Origin: VRUE01 sp963729995
Lineage (GTDB): Bacteria; Actinomycetota; Thermoleophilia; Solirubrobacterales; 70-9
Length of the DNA stretch: 64,000 nt
Assembly (NCBI GenBank): GCA_963729995.1
Contig: CAVSPF010000003.1
Span: 1-64,000, forward strand
Direction of reading: 5' to 3'
The notes under the pieces were generated by a model. It made no database searches, was not told the DNA's origin, and saw nothing but the letters and a program-made list of their open reading frames with translations. The first letter of the stretch is position 1. Each line of letters begins with the position of its first letter. This document shows, one piece after another, positions 24,524-32,335 of this stretch. The position numbers and the translations under genes were made by a program.

Positions 24524-25855
24524 TCAGCCTCTGGCCTCCACCGGCCCCGATGGCCCGGTTTCGGATGGTCCGTCGAGCGGCGGCGGTTCCGCCAATGTGG
24601 CCTTGCCGGGATCCAGGAAGTCCATGACGGTGGCCGCGTTGGCATCTCGGTTCGTCAACGCCGGCAGGTTCCACTTGCTCTCGATCGTCGCTAGCACCGA
24701 GGTGTGGTCGCAGGTCTCATCGCTGACGCCTCCCGGCTTGGAGTAGGGCGAGACAACCACGGCGGGAACGCGGGGACCGTACATGTCGTAGGCGCCAGGC
24801 GGATCGTCTTCGCCTAGCTTCGGTGGAATGTCGTCGGGTGGGGGCGCTGCGGGCGGCGCTACGTGATCGTAGTAGCCGCCGTGCTCGTCATAGGTGTAGA
24901 TAAGCAGGGTCCGCTTCCAGCTCGGTGAGCGCAGAACCGCTTCGACGACTTTGTGCGCCCACGCCTCCCCGTAGTACATGTCGGCCGGATCCTCCTCTGT
25001 CTGACCGGGAGGGAGAGCTTTGATGTCGGCGCCGAGCAACTTGAGGGCATCCTTGACAATCGACGGTAGGGATTCCGCCATTTTCCTCAGCTGGCCCAAT
25101 GCGGGATCGACGAAGCTGACTGCCGGCAGACTGCCGGCTTCGCAGTCGTGGAAGAACTTGCTGATCAGATGGTGGTGGTCGAGGTGCTTGAGGACGATGT
25201 GCGGGATCACCGTGGTCATGGGCAGTTCGGTGAAGTAGTTCCCCCAGCTGATGCCGTGCGCGGAGAGGCGGTCGAAGATCGTCCCGTTCGGCGGCGGCTC
25301 CAGATCCACGGGGAAGTCGAACCCCGTCACCGTCTTGCCGAACGCCGTCCCCGCCAGCAGAAATCGCCGATTCGGGTAGGTCGGCCCCGGCATTGAGCCA
25401 AACCAGCGCGTCCCCACCGTGAAGGTGCTCGCAAACGAGTAGGCGAAGGGCAGCACCTCTGGTGGGTAGTAGCCCATCGGCTCCCGGCTCTTCGCCGACC
25501 GCACGAACCCGTCCATCGCCCCGCCGTCGATCTGCTCATGGGTGGCCTTCCAGCTCTGCGACAGGTTCGTTGGCTGAGCAGTATCCGCCAGCGGGAATGC
25601 CGTGACCTCGGGCGGCTTGTGCGCGCCGCCGGGATTCGAGTTCGTCGCCTTTCCGGCGCTATCGAAGGTCAACCCCTGCACTCTCGGGTTCGTGAGGGGA
25701 AGCGCCCCCAACAGGTTGTCGAAGGAGTGATTCTCCATCATCACCACCACGATGTGGTCGAAGGGCATCTGCTCGTTGACTGTGCCGATCGGCTTATCCG
25801 GGAACGGCAGGCTGCCAGCCTCCCGCGTGATGGCTGTTCCAGCCGCGCTAGCCAC
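24524..25855 (-). CDS. Alkaline-phosphatase-superfamily phosphoesterase (phospholipase C-like)
   Basis: A 443-residue enzyme of the phosphoesterase/non-haemolytic phospholipase C group. The N-terminal motif FDHIVVVMMENHSFDNLLG contains the metal-binding Glu-Asn and the SFD pair. Further motifs are MPGPTYPNRRFLLAGTA, the HGISWGNYF strand, PAVSFVDP and LLIYTYDEHGGYYDHVAPP, where the D, E and H are metal ligands. The best start is GTG 25855, which overlaps the upstream stop by 8 bp; the longer frame to 26119 is antisense noise. No signal peptide is visible from this start, so the product may be cytoplasmic or use an unrecognised route. The acid tail is low complexity. Confidence 0.8.
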   Translation of the reverse strand: MASAAGTAITREAGSLPFPDKPIGTVNEQMPFDHIVVVMMENHSFDNLLGALPLTNPRVQGLTFDSAGKATNSNPGGAHKPPEVTAFPLADTAQPTNLSQSWKATHEQIDGGAMDGFVRSAKSREPMGYYPPEVLPFAYSFASTFTVGTRWFGSMPGPTYPNRRFLLAGTAFGKTVTGFDFPVDLEPPPNGTIFDRLSAHGISWGNYFTELPMTTVIPHIVLKHLDHHHLISKFFHDCEAGSLPAVSFVDPALGQLRKMAESLPSIVKDALKLLGADIKALPPGQTEEDPADMYYGEAWAHKVVEAVLRSPSWKRTLLIYTYDEHGGYYDHVAPPAAPPPDDIPPKLGEDDPPGAYDMYGPRVPAVVVSPYSKPGGVSDETCDHTSVLATIESKWNLPALTNRDANAATVMDFLDPGKATLAEPPPLDGPSETGPSGPVEARG

Positions 25856-26132
25856 GCCGCACCAACCGCTCCTCCGCATCGCACCGAAACCCAGCCCGCC
25901 GATACGCCGCCGCATACCCGGGCTTGTGCGAGCAGGTCTCACCGACGCCGAGGCATTTGACCCCGCCGGGAGTCTGCGCGTTGCGGTCGCCGAAATGTTC
26001 TTCGGCATAGGCCGAGCAGTATTTCGACGCGGTAGCGACAGGCTGTGTCGCGGTTGCGCCTCCGACGCCGACGAGCCCGACAGCGCCGATCGCAACAACG
26101 GCAAGAACGGACGCGACACGCTTCCTGATCAC
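25848..26132 (-). CDS. Small secreted protein with conserved Cys pattern
   Basis: A 94-residue exported protein from GTG 26132, chosen because GGGAGGAG stands 6 bp upstream. The signal peptide is RKRVASVLAVVAIGAVGLVG with a cut near ATA-TQ. The mature part holds KYCSAYAEEHFG, KCLGVGETCSHKPGYAAAYRR and AGFRCDAEER. The four cysteines and the CSHxPGYAAAYR motif recur in the decayed fragment at 22418, so this is a small family in the region. Its gene overlaps that of the phosphoesterase by 8 bp. Confidence 0.65.
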   Translation of the reverse strand: MIRKRVASVLAVVAIGAVGLVGVGGATATQPVATASKYCSAYAEEHFGDRNAQTPGGVKCLGVGETCSHKPGYAAAYRRAGFRCDAEERLVRRG

Positions 26133-26236
26133 TGGCTCCTCCCGGATCAGCGGACTGGTAGCCACGAGGCTATCGCACGTGTTGCGGCTTAACCGAAAGC
26201 GCAGAGAGACTCGGCAAATGTGTCGGATCAACCCCC

Positions 26237-26272
26237 CATGTAGCTGCTAGGATTTCTCTATGACGCTACATG
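26237..26272 (+). promoter_or_regulatory. Operator and promoter of the Phd-like antitoxin gene
   Basis: Perfect 8-bp inverted repeat CATGTAGC (26237-26244) / GCTACATG (26265-26272). Between the arms lie the -10-like TAGGAT (26248-26253) and ATG 26260. Binding would block both transcription and initiation. The transcript would be leaderless, since only 6 bp separate the -10 from the ATG. Confidence 0.6.
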
Positions 26273-26535
26273 CACGAGAGAGCGAGGTCGGCGTCCGCCA
26301 GCTCCATGACCGGCTCAGCGAGTATCTGGAACGGGTCGAGGCGGGTGCCGAGCTGGTGGTCACCCGGCGCGGCAGGCCTGTTGCCCGCCTCAGCGCGATC
26401 GAGCCCGGCGACCCGCTCGCCGAGCTGGCCCGCCGCGGCCTGGTTCGCCTGCCGCAGAGGCCCCGTTCGTCCCGCAAGCCCCGCGTCGCGGCAAGCGGCT
26501 CGGTGTCCGACCTCGTCGCCGAGCAGCGGCGCTGA
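26260..26535 (+). CDS. Phd/YefM-type antitoxin
   Basis: A 91-residue protein. The N-terminal Phd fold reads SEVGVRQLHDRLSEYLERVEAGAELVVTRRGRPVARLSAI, typical of the prevent-host-death family that dimerises and binds operator DNA. The basic C-terminus (RPRSSRKPRVAASGS) would neutralise the toxin. It is followed at once by the PIN gene, whose start overlaps its stop. Confidence 0.82.
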   Translation: MTLHARESEVGVRQLHDRLSEYLERVEAGAELVVTRRGRPVARLSAIEPGDPLAELARRGLVRLPQRPRSSRKPRVAASGSVSDLVAEQRR

Positions 26536-26945
26536 CCCTCTACTTCGACACGTCGGCGCTCGTCAAGCTGGTCGTGGTCGAGGACGGCTCCGACCTGGCG
26601 GCGGAGCTTTGGACCACCAACCTCCCGGTCGCCTCCAGCATCCTCTCCTACCCGGAGGGGCGGGCGGCGCTGGCCGCAGCCCGGCGCGCGGGCCGCCTCA
26701 CGGCGCGCCGCCATGCGCAAGCGATCGCGGATTTCGACGACATCCAGAGCGAACTGCTGCTTCTCGAGGTCGATCGGGACCTCGCGCTCCACGCCGGGCA
26801 GCTCGCCGCCGACCTGGCGCTGCGCGGCTACGACGCCGTCCATCTCGCCACCGCGCTCGCGCTCGGCGACGCCGCGCTCGTCACCTGGGACGGCGATCTC
26901 AGCGCGGCGGCCCTGCAAGCCGGCCTTTCCGTAGCGCCGACTTAG
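26532..26945 (+). CDS. VapC-like PIN-domain toxin, probable CTG start
   Basis: A 137-residue PIN ribonuclease read from CTG 26532: LTLYFDTSALVKLVVVEDGS carries the first catalytic Asp, and PEGRAALAAARRAG the second acid. YDAVHLATALALGD and LVTWDGDLSAAA carry the third and fourth. The first available ATG/GTG codon (26574) would remove the FDTS strand and destroy the site, so a CTG start overlapping the antitoxin TGA (CTGA) is required. All four acidic positions are present, so activity is expected. The pair is a typical Phd-VapC arrangement. Confidence 0.78.
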   Translation: MTLYFDTSALVKLVVVEDGSDLAAELWTTNLPVASSILSYPEGRAALAAARRAGRLTARRHAQAIADFDDIQSELLLLEVDRDLALHAGQLAADLALRGYDAVHLATALALGDAALVTWDGDLSAAALQAGLSVAPT

Positions 26946-27196
26946 CCAGCCTGCTGACGCGACCTACCGGCTACCAAAGCCACCCGCCTCGGCGTGTGCC
27001 GCCGGCAATGTCCCTAAACGATCAGGCTGGACCTCCACTCCTGCCTCCGCCACCTCCAGCCTGGCACCGGCCGGCGATCCCTGCAAGCCCGGCTGATGCC
27101 GGGCTGCTGGCGCCCCTCGGCTGACGCCTCGGATTCCGGGCTCGCCGTCCGGCGCCCTTCGGCTGGGTGTCGGAGCCAGCGAGAGGAGCAGGGCAG

Positions 27197-27538
27197 TTGT
27201 CAGAGCTTGTGATCGAGGAATTTGCGGCGACAGGGGGGCGAAATCGCCCTCGCCACCGTCTTAAGGGCATGAGGCGACCGGGCGATGAGACCTACTGGAC
27301 GGCGAAGGAGTGGGCGACGCGGACCCGCATCCCCTATCGGACGATCTTGAGCGCGGCATCGCGAGGCGAGCTGGTGGCTGTGCGGCCCTCCGGCAGGGCG
27401 CACGGCGTCGTCCTCATTTCCGAGACGAGCTGGCAAGCCTGGATCGACGGATCCCGGTTGCGCACCCGCGTTCCCGGTCCGGTGATTGCTCCGCGCCGCC
27501 GCAAACCTCGTTCCCTTGCCGACCTTGCGCTGAGTTGA
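27197..27538 (+). CDS. Excisionase-like HTH protein next to the integrase
   Basis: From TTG 27197 (GAGGAG 8 bp upstream) the protein is 113 residues; ATG 27269 gives 89. Residues ~35-95 show ETYWTAKEWATRTRIPYRTILSAASRGELVAVRPSG, then HGVVLISETSWQAWIDGSR. This is the winged-helix pattern of excisionase-type DNA-binding proteins. It ends 4 bp before the tyrosine integrase. It probably controls directionality of that integrase. Confidence 0.6.
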   Translation: MSELVIEEFAATGGRNRPRHRLKGMRRPGDETYWTAKEWATRTRIPYRTILSAASRGELVAVRPSGRAHGVVLISETSWQAWIDGSRLRTRVPGPVIAPRRRKPRSLADLALS

Positions 27539-27542
27539 CGCC

Positions 27543-28832
27543 ATGCCGCGCCAGGAGCAGGGCATCGAGTACTACTTCACCCAGGGCGGCGAGAAGCGCT
27601 ATCGCGTCCGTTGGGAAGAGGACGGCAAGCACCCCAGTCGCTCCTTCCATCGCCTCTCCGGGGAGCACGGCGCTCGCGCCTTCTACCAGAAGGTCCGCCA
27701 AGCCCAAGAGGCTGGTGTGCGCGGGATCGAGGCCGGTCCCCAGGAGTTGACTCTCGCCGTCTTCGTCGCCGACGTCTGGGCGCCGCGCGCCAAGCGCCGC
27801 CTCGCCCCGAAGACTTGGGAGGCCGACTCCGCCGTCTACAACAGGCACATCCTCCACCAGCTCGGCGAGCGCCCGATCGCCGCGATCGACGCCGAGGAGC
27901 TGGTCGAGTGGCAGGACGCTCGCGAGCGGGCGGGGGTCGGCGCTCCGACGCTGATCAAGGCGATGAGCATCCTCTCCAGCGTCTTCCGGGAGGCGGCGCG
28001 TAGGTCGCGCAGCACTGGCGTCAAGCTCAACCCGGTGGCGCTGTTGGACAAGCCTTCCGGCAAGCGCCGCCGACGGCCCCTGGTCTGGGGCCCGGTCGTG
28101 GTCGAGCGCGTTCGCTACCAGTTGCTGGTCAACTCCCGCCGCATCAATCCGGCCAAGGAGCTGGCGGCGCTGCGCGACGCCCTCCTGGTCAGCTTCATGG
28201 AGATGACGGGCTGCCGGCCCGGCGAGGCGCTGGCCTTGCGATGGCGTGACATCGAAGGACGAATCGTCATCGCGCGCGGGCTGACCGGCAAGCAGATCGC
28301 CGATCGAACGAAGACCCACAGAGACCGCCTCGCTCCGCTGCTGGCACCGCTGCAGGCCGACCTCGCCAAGCTGCGCGAGCGTAGCGGCGACGGTCCCGAC
28401 GACTACGTTTTCGGCACCCCACGCGGTACGCACTGGATCGAGACCGACTGGCGAAACTACCGCTCGCGCCACTTCGTCCCCGCGCTGGAGCGGGTCGAGG
28501 CGGAGTGGGAGGGGTGGCGCGAGAGCCTCCCGCGCCCCGAGCACGTGCGCGAGAGCGTCGCCGGCCTCGTCAAGACGCGGCCCTACGACCTCGGCCGCCA
28601 CACCCACTCGGCGCTGATGCTCGCCTCCGGGATGAGCCTCCAGCGCCTCGCCCGCATCCAGGGCCACAGCATCCGCGTCCTCGACGAGACCTATTCCGAG
28701 GAGCTGGCCGAGTTCCAGGACCGCGCCGAGTGCATCGACCCGGTCGCGGAGATCGAAACGGCGCGCTCGCTGGCTTGGGGATCAAGGGACCCGAGCACCG
28801 GCTTGCGTGCCTGCGGGAGCGGGAACCGGTGA
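27543..28832 (+). CDS. Tyrosine recombinase (phage-type integrase)
   Basis: A 429-residue integrase. The N-terminal arm-binding segment reads YFTQGGEKRYRVRWEEDGKHPS, and a SAM-like core-binding domain follows (~60-170). Catalytic residues: the first Arg in TGCRPGEALALRWRD (~225), Lys in the RTKTHRDR strand, Arg-His in YDLGRHTHSALMLASG (~350), His in IQGHSIRV and the nucleophile Tyr in DETYSE (~383). Box II has an inserted glycine and Tyr where His usually stands. It lies 400 bp before tRNA-Thr on the same strand, consistent with a tRNA-directed island. A small ORF overlaps its stop. Confidence 0.88.
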   Translation: MPRQEQGIEYYFTQGGEKRYRVRWEEDGKHPSRSFHRLSGEHGARAFYQKVRQAQEAGVRGIEAGPQELTLAVFVADVWAPRAKRRLAPKTWEADSAVYNRHILHQLGERPIAAIDAEELVEWQDARERAGVGAPTLIKAMSILSSVFREAARRSRSTGVKLNPVALLDKPSGKRRRRPLVWGPVVVERVRYQLLVNSRRINPAKELAALRDALLVSFMEMTGCRPGEALALRWRDIEGRIVIARGLTGKQIADRTKTHRDRLAPLLAPLQADLAKLRERSGDGPDDYVFGTPRGTHWIETDWRNYRSRHFVPALERVEAEWEGWRESLPRPEHVRESVAGLVKTRPYDLGRHTHSALMLASGMSLQRLARIQGHSIRVLDETYSEELAEFQDRAECIDPVAEIETARSLAWGSRDPSTGLRACGSGNR

Positions 28833-29029
28833 GTCTGGCCGGGATCAGGGAGGGCGACATCGTCTACTGCGACGTGCGCGGCGATCGCTTCTACGCGTTG
28901 GCGAAGGATGGAGCCATTCAGGGCAAGGTGCCGATCTTCTCGCTGACAGGCCGACCGATTCCTGCCCTGCGGGTGAGCGCCCGCCAGGTCATCGGGCACT
29001 GGCGCAGGTCGAAGGCTTCGCGAGTCTGA
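28829..29029 (+). CDS. Small protein coupled to the integrase
   Basis: A 66-residue protein from GTG 28829, overlapping the integrase stop (GTGA). Reading SLAGIREGDIVYCDVRGDRFYALAK, then GKVPIFSLTGRP and VSARQVIGHWRRSK, it looks like a small SH3-like beta barrel with a C-terminal helix. No family is recognised. The overlap makes co-translation with the integrase likely. Confidence 0.55.
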   Translation: MSLAGIREGDIVYCDVRGDRFYALAKDGAIQGKVPIFSLTGRPIPALRVSARQVIGHWRRSKASRV

Positions 29030-29212
29030 GCGACCGAACGCCCGCCCCTGAGCGCCGTGGGCGTGGGCGCCACGAAGCTCGCCGCAGACCGTCTAAGATC
29101 GGCGGCGATGGCGACGAGGCAGACCTCCCATGGAAGCGCTGGACGGGGCAATCTTGAAGCGAGCCTCCCATCTGGCTCCCATTTGGAAAGGCAGTCTCGG
29201 AAGCCATCGACG

Positions 29213-29218
29213 TATATT
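29213..29218 (+). promoter_or_regulatory. Candidate -10 box of tRNA-Thr
   Basis: TATATT, 20 bp before the mature tRNA 5' end, in an otherwise GC-rich stretch. No convincing -35 element is seen at the expected distance. Confidence 0.35.
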
Positions 29219-29238
29219 CGGCCCTAGCAAGCCATTCC

Positions 29239-29311
<73 letters not shown>

Positions 29312-29388
29312 TCTGAGGTTCCCCCGATCCGCCCGGGAGGAGCGGCCTGAGGCCTCCGCTGTGGCGGCGGTCGCTAGGCTGCGCGCTC

Positions 29389-30531
29389 GTGGACTTCAGC
29401 CTCAGTGACGAACAGACGGATTTCGTCGACGCGATCCGGGGCTTCTGCGGCCGCGAGTGCGGGACGCGGGAGCAGCGCGAGCGGCTCACCGACGGCCACC
29501 GGATCCACCACGCCGACTCGATCTACAAGCAGATGGCCGAGCTCGGCTGGCTCGGGATCACGATCCCCGAGCAATACGGCGGCTCGGGCGGCTCGATGCT
29601 CGATGCCTGCCTCTTCATGGAGGAGACCTCGCGCGGGCTCGCACCGATCGGGGGCTATGCGACGACGCTGATCGTCGCCGGCGCCACTCAGCGCTTCGGC
29701 ACGGACGAGCAGAAGCAGGAGATCCTCGGCGGCATCTCCGCCGGGGCGGTCGAGGCGATCGCGATGACCGAGCCCGAGGCCGGCTCCGACGTCGGCGCCC
29801 TCACGACCTCCGCCGAGCCCCTCGACGGTGGCTTCGTCCTCAACGGGCAGAAGGTCTTCATCTCCAATGCCCACATTGCCGATCACATCCTGATCGTCTG
29901 CCGGACGACCAAGGGCGACTCAAAGCACCAGGGCCTCTCGATGATCTGGGTGCCGCGTGAGACCGAGGGCCTGGAGATCGTCCCGATCAAGACGATGGGC
30001 GGCGAGGAGACCAACCACCTCTACTTGACCGATGTCAAGGCGCCGACCGACGCCGTGCTCGGCGAGGTCGACCAGGCCTGGATGCAGCTGATGGCCGGGC
30101 TCAACGTCGAGCGCCTGATCCTTGCCGCGACGATGCTCGGCATCGCCCAGCGAGCCTTCGACGATGCGCTTGCCTACGTCAAGGAGCGCAAGCAGTTCGG
30201 CCGCCCGATCGGCTCCTTCCAGGCCCTTCAGCACCGGCTCGCCGACATGGCCACCGAGATCGAGGCGGCTCGCCTGATGACCCGCTGGGTGGCGACGATG
30301 GTCGACGACGATCCCGGCCGGATGCTGCCCCGTGAGGCCTCGATGGTGAAGCTGCACGTGACCGAGGTCGCCAAACGCATCGCGGTTGACGGGATGCAGC
30401 TGATGGGCGGCTACGGCTACTCCTCCGAGTACGACATGGAGCGCCTCGTGCGCACCACGATGGTCTCGACCATCTACGGCGGCACCTCGGAGATCCAGCG
30501 CACCATCATCGCCAAAACCCTCGGTCTCTAG
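29389..30531 (+). CDS. Acyl-CoA dehydrogenase
   Basis: A 380-residue FAD enzyme that oxidises acyl-CoA to the 2-enoyl form. Signatures: AMTEPEAGSDVGAL and VFISNAHIADHILIV (FAD site), KERKQFGRPIGSFQALQHRLADMA, and the C-terminal QLMGGYGYSSEYDMERLVR...STIYGGTSEIQR. The position of the catalytic Glu of short- and medium-chain enzymes (YEGT) is Gly here (YGGT), so the base is probably the Glu in NVERLILAA, as in long-chain and isovaleryl-CoA enzymes. GTG 29389 lies 8 bp after TAGGCT, so a leaderless start is likely. Substrate unknown. Its stop overlaps the convergent DUF559 gene at a CTAG. Confidence 0.92.
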   Translation: MDFSLSDEQTDFVDAIRGFCGRECGTREQRERLTDGHRIHHADSIYKQMAELGWLGITIPEQYGGSGGSMLDACLFMEETSRGLAPIGGYATTLIVAGATQRFGTDEQKQEILGGISAGAVEAIAMTEPEAGSDVGALTTSAEPLDGGFVLNGQKVFISNAHIADHILIVCRTTKGDSKHQGLSMIWVPRETEGLEIVPIKTMGGEETNHLYLTDVKAPTDAVLGEVDQAWMQLMAGLNVERLILAATMLGIAQRAFDDALAYVKERKQFGRPIGSFQALQHRLADMATEIEAARLMTRWVATMVDDDPGRMLPREASMVKLHVTEVAKRIAVDGMQLMGGYGYSSEYDMERLVRTTMVSTIYGGTSEIQRTIIAKTLGL

Positions 30532-31448
30532 CCCGGGGCGCGTTTCTTTCGCATACCGTCAAGAAGGCGCCCCGGCGGAATGAGCACGCCCCGTAGGACG
30601 TCGGCGACCCGGTCGGGTTCCTCGAAGACCTGTCGGTGGGACAGGCGCAAGACCTCGAAGCCGAGCCCGCGCAGCGTCAGATCCCGGGAGCGGTCGTCTT
30701 CAAAGGACTGCCGTCCCCGGTGGTAGCGATAGCCGTCGGTCTCCACGATCAGCCGCTGCTCCACCCAGCAGAAGTCGACCGTGAGCGTCCCGATTCGCAT
30801 ATTTACGTCGGGCATCGGAAGGCGGTGGCGGCGGCACAGCCGTAGGAATTGGCGCTCGAGCTCGCTGCGCGTTCGGTCGGGCTCGATGTCCGGTCCGGTG
30901 AACAGGCCCAGGACCTCGGCCTGGCGGATGGCACGGCGTTGCTCGCGAGTCGAGGCCGTCGCTCGAAGGTCGGCGAGGGTGCGGGCAGGTGAGGTGACGG
31001 GGATTCCCCGGTTGCGGGTTACCTCCGTCGGCTCCAGGGAGGTCGGGCGGTGGATGCGAATTCCCCGGCGCTGCCGTCGACCCGATCGGCTGAGCAGGGA
31101 GACGTCGACAGGACCCCTGGAAGGCGGCAGCAGACCCCAGAGCTCGGCGGCACTGCGATGGCTGAGCACGGCGCCGCCGTGGCCCAACGCGGCGCTTCGG
31201 CTATCGCGATCCGCATCCCCGCTCAACGCCAGCACCGCCGCCATCCATCGCCGCTCGATGCTTGGCGCGATGTGGCCGACTGCGTAGACGCCGCGGTGCA
31301 GGGAGTGGAGACGGCCCGAGCGGCGGCGTTCGAGCACGGCGTCACGACTCAGCCCCGCCTCGCGCAGTTGCCAGCTCGTCACTGCGCCGTGCTGGCGAGC
31401 AGCCAGCTGAGCAATGCGCACGTCGGCCGGGCCACGTTTGTCGGGCAT
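30528..31448 (-). CDS. AbiEi-like wing-HTH plus DUF559 endonuclease-like protein
   Basis: A 306-residue protein from ATG 31448. Residues ~10-60 are the AbiEi-type winged helix (AQLAARQHGAVTSWQLREAGL, then RRSGRLHSLHRGVYAVGH). The centre contains GILSP-like IPVTSPARTLADLRA. The C-terminal ~110 residues are DUF559 (PMPDVNMRIGTLTVDFCWVEQRLIVETDGYRYH, then FEDDRSRDLTLRGLGFEVLRLSHRQV), a Vsr/restriction-like fold with the Asp, Glu-x-Asp and Arg of an active site. Proteins of this architecture are common single genes in actinobacteria, with no proven toxicity. Convergent with the acyl-CoA dehydrogenase. Confidence 0.8.
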   Translation of the reverse strand: MPDKRGPADVRIAQLAARQHGAVTSWQLREAGLSRDAVLERRRSGRLHSLHRGVYAVGHIAPSIERRWMAAVLALSGDADRDSRSAALGHGGAVLSHRSAAELWGLLPPSRGPVDVSLLSRSGRRQRRGIRIHRPTSLEPTEVTRNRGIPVTSPARTLADLRATASTREQRRAIRQAEVLGLFTGPDIEPDRTRSELERQFLRLCRRHRLPMPDVNMRIGTLTVDFCWVEQRLIVETDGYRYHRGRQSFEDDRSRDLTLRGLGFEVLRLSHRQVFEEPDRVADVLRGVLIPPGRLLDGMRKKRAPG

Positions 31449-31612
31449 ATCTCGACCAAGGCGCCCCGTGGGTCCACTTCTCCCCCGCCGGGCATGGACC
31501 GGTCGCCCGGGGAGGAATCCCTGGGTGCTCCGGAGCGCTATCCTTCGCCTCGCCTCGCGCTTCGGCCCGGGGTTTTCTCTTGTAACGACGTCCGTTCGGC
31601 AAAAGAGGAGAC

Positions 31613-31777
31613 ATGGCTCGCGGAGATGTCCGCATTGCGGTGACGTTGGCTTGCGAAGAGTGCAAGCGGCGCAACTACCAGACCAACAAGTCTCGGCGAA
31701 ACTCGCCGGACCGCATCGAGCTGCGCAAGTTCTGCCGCTGGTGTGGGCGCCACACGCCGCACAAGGAGACGCGGTAG
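31613..31777 (+). CDS. rpmG: 50S ribosomal protein L33
   Basis: A 54-residue large-subunit protein with both zinc knuckles of the C+ form (CEECKRRNY and CRWCGRH). AGAGGAG is placed 5 bp before ATG 31613. It stands first in the rpmG-secE-nusG-rplK order usual for bacteria. SecE starts five bases after its stop. Confidence 0.95.
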   Translation: MARGDVRIAVTLACEECKRRNYQTNKSRRNSPDRIELRKFCRWCGRHTPHKETR

Positions 31778-31781
31778 GGCG

Positions 31782-32306
31782 ATGGCGAAGACGCGCGCAC
31801 AGCGCAAGGCCGAGCGCCGCGAACGCGAAGCCATGGAACTGAAGCGCTCCTCCGCGGAGCGCGACGCTGAGGCGCACGCGCAGCACGACACCCAGGTCGG
31901 TGTCTCCGGCGACGTGGCCGAGGTGCGGGCGGTGGAGGCCGGGATGGCGGTGGGTGCGCCCGAGGCGGACCTGGAAACGCCGGATGCCCCCAAGCCGACG
32001 CGCACCCAGCGCCGAATGGAGGCGAAGCAGGCCAAGGAAGCCGAGAAGCGGCGTCGCGAGGACCGCAAGCGCCAGGAGCGCGAGCAGCTGGCCCGCCGCC
32101 AGAAGCAGGCGGCGGCGGAGCGCCAGCGCGGTGGGGTCTTCGGCTTCTTCGCATCCTGCTGGGCCGAGCTGCGCAAAGTCCAGTGGCCCGACCGCGAAAC
32201 GCTCGTGCAGGCGACCGCGGTGACGATCATCTTCGTGACGGTCGCCGCCGCCTACCTTGGCGCCCTCGACAGCGCCTTCAACTTCCTCGTCCAGAAGATC
32301 CTTTAG
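31782..32306 (+). CDS. secE: SecE, preprotein translocase subunit, with long charged N-terminus
   Basis: A 174-residue SecE. The conserved part is the C-terminal 60 residues: amphipathic FFASCWAELRKVQWPDRETLVQ, then one membrane helix (ATAVTIIFVTVAAAYLGALDSAF). It clamps SecY in the translocon. The first ~115 residues are a charged, Ala/Glu/Arg-rich coiled-coil-like segment (RTQRRMEAKQAKEAEKRRRED) far longer than the usual few residues. It could contact ribosome or membrane; nothing shows which. Intact gene in the nusG operon. Confidence 0.93.
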   Translation: MAKTRAQRKAERREREAMELKRSSAERDAEAHAQHDTQVGVSGDVAEVRAVEAGMAVGAPEADLETPDAPKPTRTQRRMEAKQAKEAEKRRREDRKRQEREQLARRQKQAAAERQRGGVFGFFASCWAELRKVQWPDRETLVQATAVTIIFVTVAAAYLGALDSAFNFLVQKIL

Positions 32307-32335
32307 CGGGATCCCAGAGCAAAGGCAAGCTTCAG

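Noticed and set aside
24524..26119. Long N-terminal extension of the phosphoesterase to 26119
   Set aside because: It overlaps the small secreted gene out of frame and has no conserved content; GTG 25855 gives the usual start.
30528..31886. Extension of the DUF559 protein to 31886
   Set aside because: Upstream part is antisense to rpmG and secE; ATG 31448 starts the AbiEi-like domain.
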